64,000 nt of DNA from Pseudoduganella rivuli (GTDB lineage: Bacteria; Pseudomonadota; Gammaproteobacteria; Burkholderiales; Burkholderiaceae_D), in the NCBI RefSeq assembly GCF_009674485.1, contig NZ_WKJJ01000001.1:110265-174264 (forward strand), read 5' to 3'. Both the position numbers and the translations under genes were made by a program. Shown in pieces: positions 56,169 to 64,000 of this stretch (its first letter is position 1; each line of letters starts with the position of its first letter). The notes below the pieces were generated by a model, which was not told the origin of the DNA, ran no database searches, and saw only the letters and a list, made by a program, of their open reading frames with translations.

Positions 56169-57224
56169 TCAGGCTTGCTTGCGCGCCTTGCCCCGCTTGG
56201 TGGCCGGGGCGCCCGGACCCGGACCGGCCGAATCGCGCACCACGAATTCGCTGGGGAATTCAATGCGCTGGCGGCGGCCCGGCTGGTTCTGGATACGGCG
56301 CATCAATTCCTGCACGGCGGCCTGCGCCATCGCCGCCACCGGGTGGCGCATCGTCGTCAGGCCCGGCTGCGACACGGCGGCCGCCGGCATATCGTCGAAG
56401 CCGATGATGGAAATATCCTGCGGAATGCGCAGCCCCTTTTCGCGGATGGCCGACATGCAGCCCAGCGCCATCGCATCGTTGGCGGCAAAGATGGCCGTCG
56501 GCGGTTCCGCCAGCTCCAGCAGCGCGCGTCCCGCCACCACGCCGGACGGCTCGTTGAAGTCGCCCTGCGCAATCAGCGTTTCGTCCACGTCGATCCCGGC
56601 CGCTTCCAGCGCGGCGCGGTAACCGCGTTCGCGCTCCGCGCTCTGGCCCGTGTAGGCGGTGCCGCGCACGAAGCCGATACGGCGGTGGCCCAGTTCAATC
56701 AAATGCGCGACGCCGTCGCGCGCGCCATTGACGTTATCGCCCCGCACCACGGGCAGGCTGGTCTCCTGGCGGCAATAGTTGATCAGCACGATCGGGCTGT
56801 CGCTTTGCTCCAGCGTCTTCAGGTAATCGTCGCTCATACGCGGCAGCACGAACACCAGCCCGTCCCACAAGCCGTGCAGCATCTGGCTCAGGCGCCTGCC
56901 CTTGCCGTCACCCAGGTCGCCCAGCGAGTTATAGATGAACAAGTCCATCTCGTACTTGCGCACTTCCTCGCTCAGCGCCGTGACGAAGGAATTGACCACC
57001 ACGGACGACAAGTCGTTGACCACCACGCCGATGACGTTGGTGCGGCCGCCCTTCATCATGCGCGCCAGCGCGTTGGGCGCGTAGCCCAGCTCCTGCGCGG
57101 CCGCGTGCACCTTGGCCTTGGTTTCTTCCGATGCATAGCCTTCGCCGCTCATGGCGCGCGATGCCGTCATCACGGAAACCCCCGCCTTTTTTGCCACGTC
57201 GACCAGCGTCACCGCTTTTTTCAT
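56169..57224 (-). CDS. LacI-family transcriptional regulator
   Basis: A 351-residue regulator from ATG 57224, five nt after AAAGGA. Residues 5-55 form the LacI HTH (TLVDVAKKAGVSVMTASRAMSGEGYAS) and hinge helix (NALARMMKGGRTN). The remainder is a sugar-binding periplasmic-type domain (DNVNGARDGVAHLIELGHRRIGF, FAANDAMALGCMSAIREKG). The C-terminus is Lys-rich. It is next to the GH105 gene on the same strand, so it probably represses the GH105/TonB genes until a sugar-acid inducer appears. Confidence 0.92.
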   Translation of the reverse strand: MKKAVTLVDVAKKAGVSVMTASRAMSGEGYASEETKAKVHAAAQELGYAPNALARMMKGGRTNVIGVVVNDLSSVVVNSFVTALSEEVRKYEMDLFIYNSLGDLGDGKGRRLSQMLHGLWDGLVFVLPRMSDDYLKTLEQSDSPIVLINYCRQETSLPVVRGDNVNGARDGVAHLIELGHRRIGFVRGTAYTGQSAERERGYRAALEAAGIDVDETLIAQGDFNEPSGVVAGRALLELAEPPTAIFAANDAMALGCMSAIREKGLRIPQDISIIGFDDMPAAAVSQPGLTTMRHPVAAMAQAAVQELMRRIQNQPGRRQRIEFPSEFVVRDSAGPGPGAPATKRGKARKQA

Positions 57225-57256
57225 CAAATTCCTTTCAACGGCACTGCGCAGGATGT

Positions 57257-57269
57257 GGGAACGATATCC
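57257..57269. promoter_or_regulatory. Possible LacI operator near the regulator start
   Basis: GGGAACGATATCC resembles the core of the three sites upstream of the GH105 gene (AACGATA with outer GG and CC). It lies about 33 bp upstream of the lacI-type ATG, within the gap to the GH105 stop. It could allow self-control. It is a weaker match. Confidence 0.35.
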
Positions 57270-57290
57270 GCATTAGCTGGCCTATTGTGG

Positions 57291-59534
57291 TTATTTTACC
57301 GTTTTTGCCGGAAATACCACAAACTGCCCGGCGCCCTGCACCGTCACCTTGACCGGACTGGCCACCCGCGCCGCGAAGTCCTGCACGTGGCGTTCCCATG
57401 CTTCGGCAGTGGGGAAATCCGGGCTCTTGCTCCAGCCCGCGCCCATGTAATAGACGAACGGCTGGTTTTGCGCGGCCGCGCCCAGCGCCAGGTAATGCCC
57501 GCCGTTGTTGACGAAACGGGCATCCGGCAGCACCACGGCGCACGCGGCGTGGCCGTCGCCGCCGTGGGGCGGCTCCCAGTAACTCATCCAGCCGGCGCCT
57601 TGCCGGTAGCGCCCTTCTCCTTCGCGCTGCACGATGCCGACGCCGATGTCCAGCGTACCGATGGCGCCATGACCGACCGGGTTGCCGAAGCGGCTTTCCA
57701 CGCGGCTGAAGTTGGACCCCGCATCGATGGAGACGCGGCGCAATTCGTTGACCTTCCTGCCCGCCGCATCCCAGCCGTCGTACGTCAGTTCGAACACGGC
57801 GCGCAGCGGGCCGTCGGCCAGCACCTTGTAGCGGGTGAAATTGGCCGACGTGTACAGTTGCTTGCCGTCGAACACACCCAGGCCGCCGCAGCCGCGCGCC
57901 TTGCCGACCTTGTAGAAATCCAGCCCGTCGCCTTTATCGGTGTGGTAGTCGCCGCTGCCATACCAGTTATCCAGCACCAGCTTGCGGGTGCGCTTGGACC
58001 ACACATCCACCCCGCTGCTGGTCAGCATTTCCTTGGGGTCGGTGGCAATCGCCGGACCATACACGCGGTGCGCGGTACGGTCGCTTTCCCACGCGAAGTC
58101 GTCGAGCCGCTCCGGCACGAAGCGCGCGTGGGCTTTCGCATCGACGGGCGGTACGGCCGGCAGCGCGCCGCGCGGCAAGACCAGGTAGCGGCGCGTTTCA
58201 CCGGGCGCCAGCGTGGCCTGGAACAGAACGCGCTTGCCCAGGCCCTGGCTGGGCACGATGCGCGACGTGGCCGCATCCATCACCGCGACGTCGCCGCCCG
58301 CGTCGGCTTCGACGGATTCATCGGCGCGGTGCAAGGCGCTGCCATTTGTCACCTGCACCACCTGCGGCTGCGCAGCGTCCAGCAATTGCATGCGGTAGAG
58401 TTCACTGCCCGCCATCAGGAACGCGCCCACGCCATACACTTCCGTCGATTGCGGATCGAACGATTTCGGGTCCTGGCCGATCGGCTGCACGTGCGTCAGC
58501 TTGCCGTCGGCATTGACATTGACCACCAGCGCATCCCACGCCTTGCGCACCGCCGGGCCGTAGGTGGCGCGGTCCAGCAAGCCCTGGTTGACGCCGAACG
58601 CCAGCGCATACGTGTACAGGCCGGTGCCGGACGTTTCCAGCAGCGGATAGCTGGCGGGATCGAGCAGGCTGGCGCGCCACGTGCCGTCGGCCTGCTGCAA
58701 CGTCAACAACTTGCCTGCCATCTCGGTAAATTGCCGGACGAAGCGCTCGCGCGACGGGTGATGGGCCGGCAGGTATTGCAGCATGCGCACCAGGCCACCC
58801 ATCACCCAGCCATTGCCCCGGCCCCAGAACACTTTCTTGCCATTCGCCTCACGCTGGCCGAAATAGCGGCTGTCGCGGTAATACAAGTGCTCTTCCTTGT
58901 CGTACAAATAATCGGACGTGCGCCACCAGTGCTCGACCGCCAGGTTCAGATAGCGTTCATCGCCGGTGGCCGCGTACAGGCGCGCCCATGCGGGCGGTCC
59001 CATGAACAGCGCGTCGCACCACGACCAGCGGTGCTGCACGCCCGGAATCGAGAAATTCAGCCCGCCTTCGCGCGGATGGTCCAGCATGTAATCGAATTGC
59101 GCCCGCATCGGCGCGATCATTTTCGGCTCGCGCGTCAGCAAATACAGTTCGGCATAGGTCTGGCCCACCACGTAATCGTCCGCATGGTACATGCTGGGTC
59201 CCAGCTTCCATTGATTGCGCTCCCCCATCGCCGCCATCGCGTCGCGGTAGCGGCGCTCGCCGGAAACGCCCGCCAGCGCCATGAAGCCGGCGTCGCCGAC
59301 GGCCTGGGTCCAGTCGTCTTCCGGATGCGTGCTGGGATGCGCCAGCTGCCAGTCCGCGACGCGCTGCATCAGATTCAAGGTGGCGGCCGGTGTCAGTGCG
59401 CGGGCGGCGGCGCTGGCGGACACCGGGTCGGCGAGCGTTGCTGCCAAGGCGGCGCCAGGCATGGCGCCGGCCAGCATGGCGGCGCACACTGCCGCCGCTA
59501 TCAGAGGCTGTTTCGGGAAATGAATAGATGTCAT
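57291..59534 (-). CDS. Secreted GH105/GH88-type hydrolase with DUF4861 domain
   Basis: A 747-residue exported protein from ATG 59534, preceded by AAGGA. Signal peptide ends at GAALAAT. Residues about 50-390 form the (alpha/alpha)6 barrel of unsaturated rhamnogalacturonyl hydrolases (DDWTQAVGDAGFMAL, YHADDYVVGQTYAELYLL, GRGNGWVMGGLVRML, ETSGTGLYTYALAFGVN). Residues about 400-740 match DUF4861 (WYGSGDYHTDKGDGLDFYKVG, GAGWSKSPDF). It should remove unsaturated uronic acid from pectin-type oligomers made by lyases. The extra domain is of unknown role. Confidence 0.88.
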   Translation of the reverse strand: MTSIHFPKQPLIAAAVCAAMLAGAMPGAALAATLADPVSASAAARALTPAATLNLMQRVADWQLAHPSTHPEDDWTQAVGDAGFMALAGVSGERRYRDAMAAMGERNQWKLGPSMYHADDYVVGQTYAELYLLTREPKMIAPMRAQFDYMLDHPREGGLNFSIPGVQHRWSWCDALFMGPPAWARLYAATGDERYLNLAVEHWWRTSDYLYDKEEHLYYRDSRYFGQREANGKKVFWGRGNGWVMGGLVRMLQYLPAHHPSRERFVRQFTEMAGKLLTLQQADGTWRASLLDPASYPLLETSGTGLYTYALAFGVNQGLLDRATYGPAVRKAWDALVVNVNADGKLTHVQPIGQDPKSFDPQSTEVYGVGAFLMAGSELYRMQLLDAAQPQVVQVTNGSALHRADESVEADAGGDVAVMDAATSRIVPSQGLGKRVLFQATLAPGETRRYLVLPRGALPAVPPVDAKAHARFVPERLDDFAWESDRTAHRVYGPAIATDPKEMLTSSGVDVWSKRTRKLVLDNWYGSGDYHTDKGDGLDFYKVGKARGCGGLGVFDGKQLYTSANFTRYKVLADGPLRAVFELTYDGWDAAGRKVNELRRVSIDAGSNFSRVESRFGNPVGHGAIGTLDIGVGIVQREGEGRYRQGAGWMSYWEPPHGGDGHAACAVVLPDARFVNNGGHYLALGAAAQNQPFVYYMGAGWSKSPDFPTAEAWERHVQDFAARVASPVKVTVQGAGQFVVFPAKTVK

Positions 59535-59559
59535 CGCAGATCCTTGCAGTTGGAAGTGA

Positions 59560-59571
59560 GGTAACGATACC
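59560..59571. promoter_or_regulatory. Candidate LacI operator 1
   Basis: GGTAACGATACC is a near-palindrome 26 bp upstream of the GH105 ATG. Its reverse complement, GGTATCGTTACC, matches site 2 at 11 of 12 positions. Confidence 0.55.
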
Positions 59572-59686
59572 ACACTCATTTATGTGATGGAAAGCATTTC
59601 AGGTGAGAAGACATGGCCTCGAAATGTGAGAATGTGTGGTTTTTTACGGTGGGGAGCAGAATTTTGCTTGAATCGCAGCAAATCAA

Positions 59687-59700
59687 CTGGTATCGTTATC
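59687..59700. promoter_or_regulatory. Candidate LacI operator 2
   Basis: TGGTATCGTTATCA, read on the opposite strand as TGATAACGATACCA, lies midway between the divergent GH105 and TonB genes. It shares the TAACGATACC core with site 1. Confidence 0.55.
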
Positions 59701-59743
59701 ACATCAACGCAGCTTCCGTCGCTGCGTTTTTAAGAAAATCGCC

Positions 59744-59757
59744 TGATAACGTTCTCA
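59744..59757. promoter_or_regulatory. Candidate LacI operator 3
   Basis: TGATAACGTTCTCA is a near-perfect palindrome around AACGTT, close to the classic hexuronate LacI-type site. It lies 69 bp before the TonB gene start. Confidence 0.55.
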
Positions 59758-59825
59758 CAAAATGTGTGAATGCCGGATGGTGCATACCGGCAATCACGTG
59801 CTAGATTTCGACAAGGAGGAGTACC

Positions 59826-62273
59826 GTGTATACCAGCAAACAACATCCAGCCGTCCAATTGACCGTGCGGCCCGCAGCCATGGCTGTAGCAGTGGCGCTG
59901 GCGATGGCCAGCCTGGCGCACGCAGAAGAAGCGCCCGCAAAGAAAGAGGATACGGCCAAACTGGAAACCGTGGTGGTGACGGCCAACAAGCGCGCCCAGA
60001 ACCTGCAGGACGTCCCGATGGCGATCACGGTGCTGAACGATGCGGTCCTGCAGCGCAATAACGTCAAGGACTTCGATGACCTGCCCGCCCTGTCGCCGGC
60101 GCTGAGCGTGTCGTACAGCACGCAGCCGGGCAATTTCAGCATCAACATGCGCGGCATCGGCACCTTCTCGCTGGGCATCGGCGTGGAATCGGACGTATCG
60201 GTGATCATCGACGACGTGCCGTATGCGATGCAGGCCAACGCCTTCAAGGACCTGGCCGACGTCAACCGCATCGAAGTATTGAAAGGCCCGCAAAGCACGC
60301 TGCTGGGCAAGAGCTCGATCGCCGGCGCCGTCAACATCACGACCAAGCCGATCGATTCGATCTGGAAAACCAAGGCGTCCACCTACCTGGCCAGCGACGG
60401 CGAATGGCGCGCCAGCGCGTCGGTCTCGGGCGCCACCAGCGACACCACCCGCATGCGTCTGGCCGTCAGCAAGACCAGCCATGACGGTGTCGTGAAAAAC
60501 ATCACCGACGGCTCGCACCTGAACGGCTCCCGTAACGCCAGCGTGTCCGGTAAATTCGAATGGACGCCGAGCGACGACTGGTCCATCGTGTTTTCGCCGC
60601 GCGCCAGCAAATTCACGAAGAATTGCTGCGTGATGCCGCTCAGTTCCATGTCCAACATGGCCGGCGCCGTGTACAACCTCAATAACGGCACCACTTACGC
60701 GGCCGGCACCTACATGCCGGCGTCGCAAGTGCTGAAAGGTATCCAGCCGGGACCGGGCAACGTCTCGGTGCGCAACGATTATCCGGCCGGCGGCAAGGCG
60801 CGCGACCTGGGCGCGGGCCTGAAAGTCAGCTACGCGTTCGGCGAAGACGGCTTGCTGGCCAAGCACACGCTGACGTCCGTGACGTCGTGGTCGCATTACA
60901 AAATGAACGATTACCAGGATGGCGACGGCACCGACAGCGACGTGCTGGGCAAGGCGCTGGTCAACGGCAAACCGATCGGCTTCAGCGGCGGCTTGTACCA
61001 GTATGGCTTGTTCGACGTGACGTCGAAAACCCAGGAATTGCGCCTGACGTCCCCTGAAAAAGGCGCCTTCCGCTACGTGACCGGCCTGTGGTACGGCAAG
61101 AACGAACTGGGCCGCGAACTGACCCGCGCCCCCGTCACCACCTATGTCACCGATTACGGCGCCACCGCGTACAACACCAGCTACGCCATCTTCGGCCAGG
61201 GCACGTTCGACCTGACACCCGCCACCAGCATCATTGCCGGCCTGCGCTACAACAAGGAAGATACCGGCTACACCTTCAGCCGCTATGCGCCGCCGCCCGC
61301 CACCAGCCGCGTGCTGACCGAATCGTTCCGTGGCGACGACACGGAGAAAAAGGCCAGCGGCCGCATCGGCGTGGAACACCGCGTCGATCCGTCCACCATG
61401 GCATATGTCACGTATTCGACCGGCCACAAGGGCAAGGCGTATGACTTGACCAGCGGCTTTACCGCCGCCATTGCCAGAACCCAGCCGGTGCCCGGCGAAG
61501 ATGCGAAAAACATCGAAGCGGGCCTGAAACTGAGCTTGCTGGACAACCGCATGTCGCTGGACCTGGCCGTGTTCCGCACCGACTTCAAGGGCTTCCAGCA
61601 ATCGGCCGGTTTCACCGACGACGACGGCATTTTCCGCACCACGCTGCACAGCATCGGCGGCCTGCGCACCAGCGGCCTGGAAGCGGACTTGAACTGGCGC
61701 GTCTCGCGCGACCTGCTGCTGAACGGCTCGTTTGCCTACACCAAGGCGGTGGTGACGGAATTCGAGAACGGTCCCTGCTACAGCGTGCTCAATGCGGCCG
61801 GCACGGGCACTGTCCCGGGCGGCAATTGCGCTGCCAATCCGAAATATAACAACACCAACGTGGCCAACCTGGCGGGCAAGACGCTGCCCAACGCGCCGAA
61901 GTTCAAGTTCAACCTGGGCGGCCAGTACGACATCCGTACCGAGGGTTCCTACAATTACTTCGTCACCGGCGCTTACCGCTGGCAGAGCGCCACCCAGTTC
62001 AACCTGAACCAGGACCCGATGACCCTGCAGGGCGCGTACGGCATCGTCAACCTGGGCGCCGGCCTGAAGGACAAGAAAGACACCTTCAAGCTGAGCTTCA
62101 GCGTCAACAACCTGTTCAACAAGTCGTATGCCACCGGCTTGAGCAACAGCTGGGTCAACGGCACGTGGAGCGCCAAGGCGCCGAATCCGGTCGCGGTGGT
62201 CAACACCACCAGCTGGACGCCGGCCCGCGATTACCAGCGCTACTTCGCTGTGCGCGCCGACATGCAGTTCTGA
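59826..62273 (+). CDS. TonB-dependent receptor
   Basis: An 815-residue outer-membrane receptor starting at GTG 59826, which follows an excellent AAGGAGGA site. Signal peptide ends at SLAHAEE, then a TonB box-like LETVVVTANKR. The plug covers about residues 50-170 (QDVPMAITVLNDAVLQ, IEVLKGPQSTLLGKSSIAGAVNI) and the barrel runs to YFAVRADMQF with the C-terminal Phe. It is divergent from the GH105 gene with shared operator-like sites, so it probably imports oligo-uronides. A related group takes up other substrates, so the ligand is inferred from context only. Confidence 0.92.
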   Translation: MYTSKQHPAVQLTVRPAAMAVAVALAMASLAHAEEAPAKKEDTAKLETVVVTANKRAQNLQDVPMAITVLNDAVLQRNNVKDFDDLPALSPALSVSYSTQPGNFSINMRGIGTFSLGIGVESDVSVIIDDVPYAMQANAFKDLADVNRIEVLKGPQSTLLGKSSIAGAVNITTKPIDSIWKTKASTYLASDGEWRASASVSGATSDTTRMRLAVSKTSHDGVVKNITDGSHLNGSRNASVSGKFEWTPSDDWSIVFSPRASKFTKNCCVMPLSSMSNMAGAVYNLNNGTTYAAGTYMPASQVLKGIQPGPGNVSVRNDYPAGGKARDLGAGLKVSYAFGEDGLLAKHTLTSVTSWSHYKMNDYQDGDGTDSDVLGKALVNGKPIGFSGGLYQYGLFDVTSKTQELRLTSPEKGAFRYVTGLWYGKNELGRELTRAPVTTYVTDYGATAYNTSYAIFGQGTFDLTPATSIIAGLRYNKEDTGYTFSRYAPPPATSRVLTESFRGDDTEKKASGRIGVEHRVDPSTMAYVTYSTGHKGKAYDLTSGFTAAIARTQPVPGEDAKNIEAGLKLSLLDNRMSLDLAVFRTDFKGFQQSAGFTDDDGIFRTTLHSIGGLRTSGLEADLNWRVSRDLLLNGSFAYTKAVVTEFENGPCYSVLNAAGTGTVPGGNCAANPKYNNTNVANLAGKTLPNAPKFKFNLGGQYDIRTEGSYNYFVTGAYRWQSATQFNLNQDPMTLQGAYGIVNLGAGLKDKKDTFKLSFSVNNLFNKSYATGLSNSWVNGTWSAKAPNPVAVVNTTSWTPARDYQRYFAVRADMQF

Positions 62274-62311
62274 CGTCACGCTTGTCATCGGGAGTTCTCC
62301 CTCCCTCTTTG

Positions 62312-62344
62312 GCGTACAGGGTTTGCCCTGTACGCTTTTTTTTA
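62312..62344 (+). terminator. Strong rho-independent terminator
   Basis: A 10-bp perfect stem GCGTACAGGG/CCCTGTACGC with a 4-nt TTTG loop (62312-62335) is followed by eight T. It lies 38 bp after the TonB receptor stop. Confidence 0.92.
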
Positions 62345-62654
62345 TGCCATTAGAATTTGATGGGAGTTGCTGCTGAATCTGGCTTTAAGTTAGCCGCCCG
62401 GCGGGGTAGCGGCCGTTCGCCAATGCCTGCGGCGTCTCCAAGGGCACGTGCCAAATCACCCCATGGTCTAACACGGTATATTTCCGGCCACCTGCGTCCA
62501 ATATGGGCTAAAACCGATGGACGTCTGTCGAAAACCGGCTAAGAATTCAGGGCGAAAGTCTAATTTGATCCAGTTCTACGGGACGAAAGTCTAAAGCGAA
62601 CGCTGTTTCATTTCATCGGTCCAACCTTTAGACACTTCTCGAAAGGACCGGATC
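62345..62654. other. Non-coding stretch with GTCTAA repeats
   Basis: No gene is seen. Three GTCTAA copies (62466, 62558, 62589) and one inverted TTAGAC (62628) occur here. Two lie in longer direct repeats with GGGCGAAAGTCTAA and GGGACGAAAGTCTAA. The stretch may hold the ends of a mobile element or the control region of the gene at 62655. Confidence 0.5.
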
Positions 62655-63265
62655 ATGACATACGAACCGAAGCGGACGATATACCTGCCCACAGGGGATT
62701 TTCTCGACTTCGAGCTCCACCTGATGGAGACACGCCCGGGCGTCAAGCCGGAAGCGTTCCTTACGGAACTTATGCTGCGCTGGCTGACCGCTGATAAAGA
62801 GCGGCTCGCTCTACGCAAAAACGGCCGGGCAATGCGCGGCTTTCAATGGAAGAATATTTTCCTGCCAGACGGCACCAGCCTGCGAACCAGCTACTGCGGC
62901 AATGTTGAATTCGCCAAGGTGGTGGGTGACCACATCGTTTCCGACGACGGTACGTCGTTGACGCCGTCGCTGTTTGCCAATCGCCACGCGAAGGGCCGCA
63001 ACGCATGGCGTTTTGTGTGGCTGCGCTTTCCTGGCGATGATTACTGGATTCGTGCCGCCGATTGCAGGGTGCGCTTTGAGAATCTGCATCTACAGCGGTC
63101 TAACAACAATGCTGAAATGTCCAATGTGGTCTAGCCGGCCGTGGCCAATAGGCTAATCCGGTCTACGGGTTACCCGGCGGAGGCGAGTTCGGTCTAAAAA
63201 ATCCGGCACCTCAGAGATTCTGGATGCCTTTAGACTGTACTCGCACCATTTCGGGCGAATTAGAC
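62466..63265. repeat. Cluster of eight GTCTAA/TTAGAC motifs
   Basis: Forward copies GTCTAA start at 62466, 62558, 62589, 63098 and 63192; inverted TTAGAC copies start at 62628, 63230 and 63260. Chance would give fewer than one per 800 bp. Some near copies (GGTCTAG, GGTCTAC, GGCTAA) are also present. They flank one gene on both sides and are absent from it except at its 3' end. Confidence 0.6.
62655..63134 (+). CDS. Protein of unknown function between GTCTAA repeats
   Basis: A 159-residue soluble protein. GAAAGGA lies 7-8 nt before the ATG. The head is helical (KRTIYLPTGDFLDFELHLME, EAFLTELMLRWLTADKERLAL) and the rest is strand-rich (GFQWKNIFLPDGTSLRTSY, WRFVWLRFPGDDYWIRA). I recognise no family. 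The setting in an AT-richer patch and the motif cluster around it suggest an accessory or mobile gene. Confidence 0.65.
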   Translation: MTYEPKRTIYLPTGDFLDFELHLMETRPGVKPEAFLTELMLRWLTADKERLALRKNGRAMRGFQWKNIFLPDGTSLRTSYCGNVEFAKVVGDHIVSDDGTSLTPSLFANRHAKGRNAWRFVWLRFPGDDYWIRAADCRVRFENLHLQRSNNNAEMSNVV

Positions 63266-63391
63266 GGGCGGGGGGGGGATGCCCCCCTGCTGTATTATTA
63301 AGCTAGCTTTCCGCCACTATTTCATCCTATTGCTGAACGTACATTGAATGGCTGCTTTCGCCCCAAAGCCGCCTTTCCTTGTAGATTTAAT
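63135..63391. other. Non-coding stretch with repeats and a G9/C6 hairpin
   Basis: It holds one GTCTAA and two TTAGAC motifs, and a G9 run (63270-63278) facing C6 (63282-63287), which can fold into a short stem. No gene is supported. The hairpin could end transcription of the upstream gene, but it has no T run. Confidence 0.45.
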
Positions 63392-64000
63392 TTAATGAGG
63401 CAGACCGTCTGCATAGCCTAATGCGGTTAGGCGATGCTTGATTGAAGCATCCAGGCTTTTCTTAGTGGTATAAAAAGCAAATATCCGTAGCGAATCCGGA
63501 AGTCCTTGTTTCATAAATTCTTCGAAGTTGATATTCGTCTTATAGATTCTGACCGAATCTAGCTTCTGAAGGTGCGACAGACCAGTTACTGATTCCAAGC
63601 CCTTGCAGTTAATCAGCCTAACCTCCTCCAACTCCTTCAGTTTGTTCGCGAAATCGAGTGACTTGATCTGAATTTGATCTTCGATTAACAACCTACGCAA
63701 GTTGATGAATTTTCGAAGATTTTTGAATCCATTAAAACCCTTTACGCGGACAATTTCCAGTTCTTCTATTTTATAGTTCTCGACTTCGTCTAAGTTTTCC
63801 CTGCCACCGAGGATGAGTCTAAGTTTCCTGAGTCGTGGAAGTTGATTCAAGAATGCAATCGATGCCTTTGAAGTGACCGAGAGCGACAGTTCAGTGATCT
63901 TCGAAAGTTTCCCAACCGCCTCTATGTTCTTTACATGACCATTCAAAAACAGGGTCGTTAGTTTATCAAAGGCACTCAGGAATTTCAGGTCAATGTTATT
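63392..64000 (-). CDS. Leucine-rich-repeat protein, partial (5' end off right edge)
   Basis: The frame is open on the minus strand from the window edge to a stop at 63392, so at least 202 residues of a longer protein are present; the TTG at 63946 is not the true start because 18 open codons precede it. Units of about 22 residues follow the LxxLxLxx pattern (LSKITELSLSVTS, LPRLRKLRLILGG, LKELEEVRLINCKGL, LQKLDSVRIYKTN). Codon use is AT-rich compared with the rest of the window, which suggests transfer. The end lacks a membrane anchor. LRR proteins serve in protein binding; the partner is unknown. Confidence 0.82.
   Translation of the reverse strand, partial: NNIDLKFLSAFDKLTTLFLNGHVKNIEAVGKLSKITELSLSVTSKASIAFLNQLPRLRKLRLILGGRENLDEVENYKIEELEIVRVKGFNGFKNLRKFINLRRLLIEDQIQIKSLDFANKLKELEEVRLINCKGLESVTGLSHLQKLDSVRIYKTNINFEEFMKQGLPDSLRIFAFYTTKKSLDASIKHRLTALGYADGLPH

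Noticed and set aside
63270..63287. G9/C6 stem as a strong terminator
   Set aside because: There is no T run after it, and long G runs are prone to sequencing error.
1..64000. CRISPR arrays, tRNA or rRNA genes
   Set aside because: No regularly spaced repeats with unique spacers and no cloverleaf or rRNA-like stretches were seen; the octapeptide repeat is coding.

Overview
The window looks like a chromosomal segment of a GC-rich betaproteobacterium. A PEP-CTERM protein beside a prsT-type TPR lipoprotein, the polar-flagellum-style chemoreceptors and the many TonB receptors and plant-polysaccharide enzymes all fit Oxalobacteraceae (Massilia, Duganella or Janthinobacterium relatives). That placement is inference; no rRNA is present. 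I see no tRNA, rRNA or CRISPR array.

Layout. 1-8.9 kb: a long octapeptide-repeat protein running off the left edge, an SDR oxidoreductase, a PAS-GGDEF cyclase, a PEP-CTERM protein divergent from prsT, and an orphan branched-chain-type substrate-binding lipoprotein. 8.9-16.5 kb: a TonB receptor coupled to that lipoprotein, divergent from an operon of YfiR-like protein, hybrid histidine kinase and REC-PAS-GGDEF-EAL protein. This looks like a nutrient-sensing to c-di-GMP module.

16.5-27.4 kb is the most unusual part: a chromosomal integron. An intI-type integrase (26377-27363, + strand) is divergent from an array of small, more AT-rich genes, all on the minus strand. At least eight attC-like sites with R''/R' boxes separate many of them. 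Cassettes near the integrase encode a PIN-domain protein, a HEPN-like protein, an immunity-like protein, a SMI1/KNR4 protein, a bleomycin-resistance-type VOC protein and several small membrane proteins or lipoproteins. A 1789-bp IS1182-family element sits exactly in the R' box of one attC, with a 3-bp AAC duplication. Its transposase is broken by a 4-bp duplication. The distal end of the array (16.5-18.9 kb) lacks clear attC sites and seems decayed.

27.4-33.1 kb: a chemotaxis operon (two poly-HAMP receptors, a CheY, a STAS protein) and a 51-codon small gene. 33.2-40.6 kb: amidase, L-lactate dehydrogenase, a small unknown protein, a secreted GH2-family glycosidase and an AraC regulator. 40.6-56.0 kb: thirteen minus-strand genes, mostly with overlaps or gaps of about 100 bp or less. 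They encode a DUF1302/DUF1329/YCF48/RND envelope module, then acyl-CoA ligase, hydrolase, quinone oxidoreductase, TauD-type dioxygenase, BKACE enzyme, MFS permease, DsbA-like protein, Rieske ferredoxin and a YeiH-type exporter. This is probably a catabolic operon for an unidentified hydrophobic carboxylate or sulfonate.

56.1-62.3 kb: a LacI regulator, a secreted GH105-DUF4861 protein and a divergent TonB receptor. Related palindromic sites between them suggest LacI control of unsaturated-galacturonide uptake. 62.3-64 kb: a second AT-richer patch with a dense cluster of GTCTAA/TTAGAC motifs around an unknown gene, then a leucine-rich-repeat gene running off the right edge.
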